DNA from: Branchiostoma floridae
Lineage: Eukaryota > Chordata > Leptocardii > Amphioxiformes > Branchiostomatidae
Assembly (NCBI RefSeq): GCF_000003815.2
Contig: NW_023365702.1
Coordinates: 82,814-143,057 of the forward strand
Direction: 5' to 3'
DNA length: 60,244 bases
The position numbers were made by a program, and so were the translations under genes. The first letter of the stretch is position 1, and each line of letters begins with the position of its first letter. Below the pieces are notes generated by a model that searched no databases, was not told the origin of the DNA, and was given only the letters and a program-made list of their open reading frames with translations. Positions 53,042-60,244 of this stretch are shown here, in pieces.

Positions 53042-53170
53042 GTTTGTATGTGTGTATGAATGTGTGTGTGTATGTATGTATGTGTGTGTGTGTGTTTGTA
53101 TTTGTGTATATATATGTTTGTGTATATGTATGTAAGTATGTATGTATGTTAGTGTGTATGTTATGCTTGT
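52975..53170. repeat. (TGTA/TGTG)n microsatellite, unit F
   Basis: TGTATG/TGTGTG tract ahead of the 3' flank of gene F. Confidence 0.9.
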
Positions 53171-53322
53171 ATGTGAATGCACAGCACAAATCGAGAAGGC
53201 CTGAATATATTGTACATGTATTGATATGTCCTGGATATCCAGGATGTGCCTCAAAGCATGTCTTGGTTAGAAATCCATCTTGGATACAACAGACGCTCTC
53301 TGAAACGTCTGTCCGTTTCCAA

Positions 53323-53362
53323 AACTCAAGCAGCTAGATATGCATATCTAACTGCTTGAGTT
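53323..53362. repeat. 40-bp near-perfect palindrome
   Basis: AACTCAAGCAGCTAGATAT pairs with the following ATATCTAACTGCTTGAGTT except for one base, around a GC centre. Unit D (about 36785) has only part of it, 'gttgtttgagtaactatt'. Confidence 0.75.
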
Positions 53363-53536
53363 ACTATTTCTGAACAAATTATGGTTGTGATGCATTCCTT
53401 ACAATTTTTGCACGCAAAAGTCTTTTAATTGTGGCCTGGCTGGTTTCTTTACATTATACTAATAAACAACTATGGCTATTGTTATATCTAACGGCTTCTT
53501 CAAATTCCATCTCCAAATAAGTGTGCATCATACAAC

Positions 53537-53542
53537 TTTATT
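53537..53542 (-). terminator. Poly(A) signal of zinc-finger gene F
   Basis: Minus-strand GTTCAATAAAGTTG, about 750 bp beyond the stop, with the conserved downstream GATGCACACTT. Confidence 0.65.
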
Positions 53543-54290
53543 GAACAAAACAAATGTGACTGAACAATAAAACCCAAACGAAATGTTCTGTTGATTAGGA
53601 TATAAACCCTTTGTCCTTACATCATTTCTAGAGTTTTCCGGCAGTTAGGGACCATTATCCGAACTATACAGGAAATGTTTAACAAACATTTGCAACTAAC
53701 AATGAAAGGTAACTACCAAAACTACCTACACGAACTAAGCAAGTATAACAGATACCTGATAACGTTAAGACTAACACTAAATTAAATGTAGATTAGTACA
53801 ACGAACCATCTTAAGATCACAAGTAGTAGTAGTGATGAAACAAGTCTTCTTCACACAAGAACTGCTTTCTTCAGTTCTATTGTTACCAAGATAGATAATA
53901 AGATGTGTGTAACTTGAACAGTTAACACTAAATGGCCAACTTGCCATTTTACAAAAGGGCATGCGCAATAACAAAAAAAGTTTGATAAGTTAAAAGAACC
54001 TCTTCCGTTATACCTTTCTTTACACTAAGCTAAGGTTGGGAACTTCAGATAAGAACTGAAAAAATAAAAGTAATACCTTTCTTAGCAAGACGATTACAAC
54101 AATACAAATGTACCTTTAAAGTAAAGCACATTTATTTCTGTCATGAAGTTATCATCAGAAAGCTGGCAATTCAATGTCCAAACTAGTAAGCAAATGTGTA
54201 AAAAAAGGTTAATTGACAAATAGGCCATGTTTGCAGGTAATCTTTAAAATTTGCTATATGACTATTATCCCTATTTCACACTCCTGGTCC

Positions 54291-55391
54291 TCAGCTTTCT
54301 TTTTTGTGAGTTTGCATGTGTCTTCTAAGACTACTGTGTGCACTGAACTGCCTGTTGCACTCCTCACACCCATACGGTTTCTCCCCTGTGTGAGTCCGCA
54401 TGTGTTTCTTCAGACTACCTAGCTCACTGAACTGTTTTCTACACTCCTCACACTTGTAAGGTTTCTCCTCTGTGTGAGTCCGAATGTGAGCCTTTAGATA
54501 ACCAAGCCGACTGAACTGCTTGCTGCACTCTTCACACCTGTAGGGTTTCTGCCCTGTGTGAGTCCGCATGTGTCCGATAAGATTATCCAGCCTACTGAAC
54601 TGCCTGCTGCACTCCTCACACCTGTAGGGTTTCTCCCCTGTGTGAGTCCGCATGTGTCCCTTTAGATGAACCAGCTGACTGAACTGCCTGCTGCACTCCT
54701 CACACCTGTAGGGTTTCTCACCTGTGTGAGTTTGCATATGCTTCTTTAGTTCATCTGGCCTGCTAAATAGCTTGCTACACTCCTCACACTTGTAAGGTTT
54801 CTGGCCTGTGTGAGTTTGCATGTGCCTTTTCAGAAGGCGAAGCTGACTGAACTGCCTGTTGCACTCCTCACACTTGTAGGGTTTCTCCCCTGTGTGAGTG
54901 CGCATGTGTCTCTTCAGATCGCTCAGCTGACTGAACTGCTTGCTGCACTCCTCACACCTGTAGGGTTTCTCCCCTGTGTGAGTCCGCATATGACTTTTTA
55001 AATCACTCATATCACTGAACTGCTTGCTGCACTCCTCACATCTGTAGGGTTTCTCCCCTGTGTGAGTCCGCATGTGTTTTTTCAGACTTCCAAGCTCACT
55101 GAACTGCCTGCTGCACTCCTCACACCTGTAAGGTTTATCACCAGTGTGAGTCCGCATGTGAGCCTTCAGATTGCCCAGCTGACTGAACTGCCTGCTGCAC
55201 TCCTCACACCTGTACGGTTTCTCCCCTGTGTGAGTTCGCATGTGTCTCTTCAGATCGCTCGGGTGACTAAACTGCTTGCTGCACTCCTCACACTTGTAGC
55301 ACTTCCCTCTGCTAGTGCCAGGCTGCACGGAATCCTTTTTTGCATTTCTTCTGACGTCATCCAAACTCTGCACGTTGCTTGTTGAAGCCAT
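54291..55391 (-). CDS. Poly-C2H2 zinc-finger protein F, 12 fingers
   Basis: Intact 366-codon frame. Leader [19 protein letters not shown], no effector domain recognised, then twelve complete fingers. Helices: HPSDLKR, QLGNLKA, ELGSLKK, DMSDLKS, QLSDLKR, QLRLLKR, RPDELKK, QLVHLKG, RLDNLIG, RLGYLKA, ELGSLKK, AHSSLRR. The last finger is whole and is followed by KKES, so unlike C, D and E the C-terminus is not visibly eroded. The QLRLLKR-TGQKPY-RPDELKK module is shared with gene A. Expected nuclear DNA binder of unknown target. The exon 2 acceptor is about 16 nt upstream (CCCTACAAAG) and the promoter exon is at 55719-55760. The 5' flank matches unit C, the 3' flank matches unit D. Confidence 0.94.
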   Translation of the reverse strand: MASTSNVQSLDDVRRNAKKDSVQPGTSRGKCYKCEECSKQFSHPSDLKRHMRTHTGEKPYRCEECSRQFSQLGNLKAHMRTHTGDKPYRCEECSRQFSELGSLKKHMRTHTGEKPYRCEECSKQFSDMSDLKSHMRTHTGEKPYRCEECSKQFSQLSDLKRHMRTHTGEKPYKCEECNRQFSQLRLLKRHMQTHTGQKPYKCEECSKLFSRPDELKKHMQTHTGEKPYRCEECSRQFSQLVHLKGHMRTHTGEKPYRCEECSRQFSRLDNLIGHMRTHTGQKPYRCEECSKQFSRLGYLKAHIRTHTEEKPYKCEECRKQFSELGSLKKHMRTHTGEKPYGCEECNRQFSAHSSLRRHMQTHKKES

Positions 55392-55718
55392 CTTGCTAGC
55401 TCGAGTGCTTTGTAGGGAAAAGATGAATTGTCATTAGGATTAAGAGACACTAATATTTTAAGTATATCAACTTATACATTAGTGTCCAAGCCAAACCTTT
55501 TCCAGTGTATAAATCTCCTAAAAAAAAGACTGAGAAGTAGTGAAGCCTTCCTCCAGCATTTTAAGTTACTGAATAGGAGTGGGTAGAAAACTGTTTTTTT
55601 TTTTTTTTTGGATTGGTGTGGAAAAAGACAGGCCTAAAAAAAACATTGGACCTACTTTAAGACCTATCAGAAAATGAACAGATTGTGCCGGTAAGCATTC
55701 ATGGGTTTGGGGGCTTAC

Positions 55719-55765
55719 CGTCCAAATTAAGAAAATAAACATCCAACATGGCGGCGCTTATTGAT
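55719..55765 (-). promoter_or_regulatory. Unit F promoter/exon 1 with YY1 motif
   Basis: AACATGGCGGC at 55745-55755; minus-strand donor GGACG|GTAAG (GT at 55718-55717). Intron of about 0.3 kb to exon 2. Confidence 0.62.
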
Positions 55766-56204
55766 GCCTACGAAATCAATACAGGTTTTGCTATCACAAA
55801 CCACAGTTCTGTATAAACAAGATAAAAGCTCCTTGGTATAAACAAGAGCGAAGCAGGATAAATTTTACCAAGTTTCTTTTAACAAACAAATTTAGTCTAA
55901 CAGAGTCATTAGCTTTGTTGACATGATGACAGAATTCTAAAATGCCAGGAGAAATCTGATACTCCATCAAACAGATGCATTTGTTGCGAAATGGACCATT
56001 AATTTGCCCATTCAGAAGTTTTATAATTAGGTCCGGACCTGGAAATAAATCCTCTGGACCTGAATTTTCCGTACAGGCACCCACCCGTAACTAGTACTGA
56101 AACTCCCCTAAGAGTTAGTTCAAACACGCCATAATGACACCAGATGCTAGAACGGCGGGAGCTCCGAGCTGGAGCGGACGGGGGAAGTTGAGGTACACCT
56201 CTGC

Positions 56205-56545
56205 ATCTGCATCTGCATAAGATACCCCCAAATGACCCCGCGAGGGGCAAAAGTAGGGAGGGGGGGGGGGGAGCTGAGGCTCCCGGGTTAGGGCGGGCAG
56301 GCCGCCTGCCTGGCACGGAAGTGCTCAACATTGGGAGCGCTTACAACCGTGCCAGGCAGGGCATTCCACTCGGGAATTGTGCGTGGGAAAAAAGAATGTT
56401 TGTAGATATCGGTGCGTGCGAATATGTGTTGATATTTGAAGTCGTGACTACCCCGGGTGTGCCCTTGGGCAGGCTTCAGAATATTGCTGGCGTCTATGTT
56501 AATATTATTGTTGACTACTTTATAGAAAAACCTGACGGATATAAA
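56205..56545 (-). mobile_element. 5'-truncated CR1-like LINE fragment, unit F
   Basis: Practically the same as 34784-35125 of unit C: FFPRTIPEWNALP C-terminus, (ATGCAG)3 tail and identical junctions. It was therefore present before C and F upstream regions were duplicated. Confidence 0.75.
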
Positions 56546-56819
56546 ACCAATCATACAAGTGTGACACATTTTCACACAAAAGAACACTGCAGAATTTACT
56601 AACAAAGAGAAAATACCTGATTTAACAAAAATAGACACGCCTTTTCACTTTCCCTTGAATAAATTATATCGGAAATCCTAACAAAGGGTACCCCATAAAT
56701 CCCTCACAGGCCCCCGTTGCTTACGTTTCTTCCTGCATAATTTCCTCCACGTATCAGAATGTTCTCTCCCTATTTTTGAGGGCAGAAAACTGGAACATTT
56801 CAAACATACGTTTGTATAA

Positions 56820-57291
56820 TTCTTTCCTCTAAGCTATGGTCTATCTTCCAGCGAACACAGTTGTCGGAACCATGTAATTTTTACCTCTGTTTCCCCCCTC
56901 CCCAAAAAAGAAGTTGCAACGCGTTCACAAAATGCTTCAGTTTCAGTTTTCTGTCAAACCTACAGAGCTTCTAGTGTCAAAACACAAGAGGTCGTCTTAC
57001 CCGAACAAACTTGAACAGCAGCAGACTTGAGCAAAACGTCCGTTGGCTCCCTAAAACCGCTAAATGTTGACGAGATCTTCGAGACGAAGAAAAACTTCCA
57101 AGCCCACGCCGTTTCTCCGGAAAATAGGAAGTTGCGTCTCATGACCCGGAAGTATACTATGACCTCGGTCAACCATCATCTCCTGGTTATCCAATAGTTG
57201 TCGCGATAACGCTCAATTGGAATTTAAACGTAAAGATGCATGCAGACAAGGCATTTCTTTCTTGGAGCCTGACACTGGTCATATCTTTATT
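56820..57291. repeat. Shared repeat block, unit F (left part)
   Basis: Matches 35400-35870 and 21060-21570. It stops at 'gtcatatctttatt' where a 2-kb insertion begins, and resumes at 59271 with 'ttctcctgtgttgctcc'. Confidence 0.75.
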
Positions 57292-57349
57292 ACCTGCATG
57301 TATGCAGGTATGGTTTTGATGCTGGTGGGAACTTTTCGGTAGCCGGGGA

Positions 57350-57960
57350 TGTAGGGCGCTGTATCTCGTGAACGGATGGTGCGAGCACGACGATTTTTGG
57401 TACGTGGGTTGGGGGTGGTAGCCTAACACTCAGGTTTGATTTTGGGCCTCCTGGCGTTTGAACTTGACATTGCAGGTGGCATTTTTGGTGTTTTTGGGGC
57501 ACTTTTGGCGCTGTGTGTCCGGAACGATACGCGCGATTGCGACGATTTTTGGTGCATGGGTGGGGGGTTGTTGCCTGTTGCCTAGGATTGACTTTGGGCC
57601 TTGTCGCGTTTGAACTTGACCCGGCAGGTCGAATTTTGTGTCCGAGAGGGGTGTTTCCGGAGTTATATCTTCTGAACGGCTGGTGCTGGCGCGATGATAT
57701 TTGGCACATGTGTCGGCGGTGGCTGAATAATGCTCAATTTTGATTTTGGCGCCCTTGGTGCTTGAACTTGACATTTTAGGTTACCTTTTGTGCGGGCACG
57801 GGGCGTGCGCTGTATCTCCGGAACGCAAGGTACCATTGTGTTGCTATTTGGTACGTGAGTTGTTTGTGGTGTCCTGGTGGTCAGGTTTGATTTTGGGCCT
57901 CCTAGTGCTTGAACTTGATACTGTATAGGTTGATCCTGTTTTTGTGTGGTTGGGGCATCC
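57350..57960. repeat. Degenerate minisatellite, 4 x ~150 bp
   Basis: Four units start near 57352, 57510, 57659 and 57808 with 'gcgctgtatctccggaacg' or variants. Each contains 'gacgatttttggtacgtg'-like and 'tttgaacttgacat'-like segments. Units are only about 60-70% alike. The minus-strand ORFs over it are incidental. Confidence 0.75.
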
Positions 57961-58210
57961 TCCCAATATCTGCTTGGTTTTAAAAACAGATTATGGTTGG
58001 GTGTAGAACCATCATCTGGCCTGGGCCACCTTCAATGTATCAGGTTACTTAGTGGCACTGACAGTTTGCCAGATGACGGGAGTGTACAAGATTATATATC
58101 TGTTGGTCAGGTATAATTGGAGTTTGCTTATTACTCTTTGTGGTGTTTCTAGAGCTGTATAGTACTGAGTTTTAAGTTTCGGTACAAGTTCCTTTACCCT
58201 GTTGGCAATC

Positions 58211-58294
58211 ATGGTTGAACTTGAACTTAAACAGAAGAAGATGCAATTTTCTAATGTGGAGGAGAACTGTATAGAGTGTGGGCATAAGAGAAAG
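58211..58294 (+). CDS. Possible small coding exon in the insertion
   Basis: An ATG opens 28 codons (MVELELKQKKMQFSNVEEN, then CIECGHKRK) and runs into a strong donor, AAAG|GTATGT. No continuation could be established; the frame at 58712-58945 (MDGLNENIIPPWGLTV...) is open but not clearly joined. It could be the first exon of a transposon or captured gene, or chance. Confidence 0.22.
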
Positions 58295-59270
58295 GTATGT
58301 GTATGATTTGTCCTGTGTTTCTTTTTGTTTCTTTGGTAATGCCATTTCCATACTGTATACAGGTAATTTGTTGTTTTGGGCTAGTCATATTCGCTTGGTT
58401 TTTGGGCCTGCTTAATCTATGGTACAGGCAGGGTTAAGTGGTGGAGGCTTAGCTTTGTTCTGTTTTAAATTCAGTATCGTTGGTTGCATTTTGTCGCGGC
58501 AAATATATGATGAAATTCCCCTTCTAAGCAACTGCTCATTGGTTTGCGGGGATGTTTGCTGGCGGATGTTTGGCGGGCTGCTATAAGCGAGATTTAATCA
58601 GGCTACATTGCCAGCAGCTTGCCATCTATAAATGGGATTGACAAGGACATTTTTCATAGTAAATTATGCTGTTAAATTTGGCTTAGATACTACAGGAGAT
58701 TTAGGTTTGGGTTGGATGGATTGAATGAAAATATCATACCACCCTGGGGACTAACTGTTGCTGCTGCATGGGGGCTACCACTATTCATATTGTCTAATGT
58801 CTATGGAACTACAGATAAAAGTATCATTGGTCAAATTATGCAAGTAACATTCCGATGTCAAGTGAATAACACCCCAGAAATAAATCTATCATTGGAAGAA
58901 CACAAACCAAGGAGACTTAGCAGCTGCATTAGGTCAGTACATTGAAATAGGAAGATATTAGTATATCATGTGACAGAGTAACTACATGTGCATGGGCCAT
59001 CTGAGACAAAAAAAGGTAGCGTCTCAACAACTTCAAAGTACTGTGGTTGGTTACATACTTAAGAAATCCAAAATAAGTAATGTTCATCCATGTCCAAACT
59101 TACAAATTCAGAAAATGGAATTTCAGAGTCAGACTTTTGCATGGTGCACAACCAACAGGGTAAAAAGCTCATTTTTCCAACCACGTACCACAGACAAAAA
59201 GGCAAAAATACCCAATAGGTCTACAGAAACCCAATACATTTCATGCAGGCCTGAGGTCTACGAACTCTTG

Positions 59271-59794
59271 TTCTCCTGTGTTGCTCCATTTGGTGATAGT
59301 CAACGTGCTTAAAATTGCAGGCCTCCTTTGGAAACCAGATCTGTACCTGCTTGTACCCGTGTCGCTGGAGAAAAACGGCAGACTGCTGACCTAACTAAGC
59401 AGAGCAGAGGTTCGACTCAAGCTGTTTTTGCCGTGATTTTAGGCCTAGGAATATTTTGTATCGTTGAACTACAAGCCATGCTGGATCCCCAATGTTGGTG
59501 TGAACCTCTGCTCGGTCATTTAAAAAGTAGACTCGTTCTGTCTTGTGCAGTGATGCCTCCTAGTGATCTTCAGCGTATCTGCACCCTGAAATCTGGTGCT
59601 GTCTTTAGCAAATGAAACAAATCGCAAGTATATGTAGAAAGTAGTGCATTATATGGAATCATGTTGTGTTTTATTTTTCCTTTCATGAAGATTTAAATGT
59701 ACTGACTTCAAGTAATAAACATTCTGGTGACACCAAATTCTTTTGAGTTCTGAAATGAATAATTACCTTCGCTAAAGTAAGGCTTTTGGTAGCA
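59271..59794. repeat. Shared repeat block, unit F (right part)
   Basis: Almost identical to 25237-25754, the block right of the LINE in unit A. Lacks the foldback MITE that units B-E carry. Confidence 0.75.
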
Positions 59795-60175
59795 TTTGTA
59801 TGTATGAATGTGTGTTTGTATGTATGTATGTGTGTTTGTATGTGTATATGTATGTATGTGTATGTATGTGTGTATGTAATATGTGTGTGTGTGTGTGTGT
59901 GTGTATGCAAGTGTGAATATGTATGTGTGTGTATGAATGTATGTATTCGTAATTGTATGTATGTGTGCAAATTTATGTATGTGTCTGTGTGTGCATATAT
60001 ATCTTTGTATATATGTGTGTGTATGAACGTTTTTATGTGTATGTGAGTGTGCATATGTATGTATGTGTGTGTGAATGTTATGTATGTATGTGTGTGTATT
60101 TGTATGTATGTATGTATGTATATATGTATGTATGCATATGTGTGTATGAACCTATGTATGTATGAAACGTGTGTA
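59795..60175. repeat. (TGTA/TGTG)n microsatellite, start of unit 7
   Basis: Near-duplicate of 25755-26130. It is followed (60200-60244) by the start of the same Penelope-type remnant as at 26145, so the next unit to the right should resemble unit B. Confidence 0.88.
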
Positions 60176-60244
60176 TCATGTACTGTGTATCGTGTCTGTT
60201 TACACGAACTCAAGATTGTTCTACGCTTTGCTCATGTTTTGATG

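Larger units (their letters stand above)
57292..59270. mobile_element. ~2-kb insertion in the unit F repeat block
   Basis: The two flanks join perfectly in other units (for example 1160-1175 and 35860-35875). The insert opens with the palindrome ACCTGCATGTATGCAGGT, carries a minisatellite (57350-57960) and then AT-rich sequence with short ORFs. Superfamily not identified; the target duplication is at most 2 bp (TT). Confidence 0.6.

Noticed and set aside
57290-57774. Overlapping minus-strand ORFs of 114-139 codons
   Set aside because: They translate a degenerate minisatellite in two frames; composition is biased to Pro/Lys/Ser and no domain is visible.

Overview
The window is eukaryotic and looks like an amphioxus (Branchiostoma) genome. 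Evidence: intron-containing genes with consensus splice sites; tandem arrays of very uniform C2H2 zinc fingers ([21 protein letters not shown] type); tRNA-derived SINEs; CR1/L2-like LINEs; and many foldback DNA elements. The genus is inferred from sequence flavour only. Five N-gaps are present: 12314-12413, 16134-16369, 26755-26854, 28445-28730 and 39268-39756.

Layout. (1) 1-2150: the far-upstream repeat block of a zinc-finger unit that lies left of the window, plus a small DNA transposon. (2) 2149-13290, minus strand: a complete ten-exon matrix metalloproteinase gene. I could reconstruct all ten exons in frame (534 aa). It has a signal peptide, cysteine switch, furin site, zinc catalytic domain, hemopexin domain and a GPI-type tail. 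Its introns are full of MITEs, SINEs and LINE scraps, and two introns carry short tandem copies of exon ends including splice sites. (3) 13290-17340: LINE debris, foldback elements, and a transposon nested in an older repeat. (4) 17385-60244: six tandem copies (A-F) of a unit, all minus strand, plus the start of a seventh. In plus-strand order a unit reads: TGTATG microsatellite, poly(A) signal, 3' UTR, intronless poly-zinc-finger ORF, intron acceptor, intron donor, untranslated exon 1 at a YY1/TISU promoter motif, then a shared repeat block.

Zinc-finger genes. C (32888-33997, 12 fingers), D (41202-43067, 21 fingers), E (46793-47755, 10 fingers plus one broken) and F (54291-55391, 12 fingers) have intact reading frames. 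A (18688-19969) and B (27900-28960) are broken. All share a leader like MASTSKVQSLDDV and have no recognisable effector domain. Flanks are near-identical in unexpected combinations (B with D, C with F upstream; D with F downstream), so the cluster appears to evolve by unequal exchange through the finger arrays. Later insertions decorate single units: a full-length LINE with an intact 1118-codon ORF beside A, a 3.2-kb CACTA-like element in the 3' UTR of D, a direct-terminal-repeat element beside E, and a 2-kb minisatellite-bearing insertion beside F.

Most interesting: the repeated two-exon architecture with a YY1/TISU promoter, whose donor is mutated only in the decayed copy A; the seven-finger block duplication in D; the GPI-anchored furin-type MMP; and several insertions dated by paralogous empty sites.
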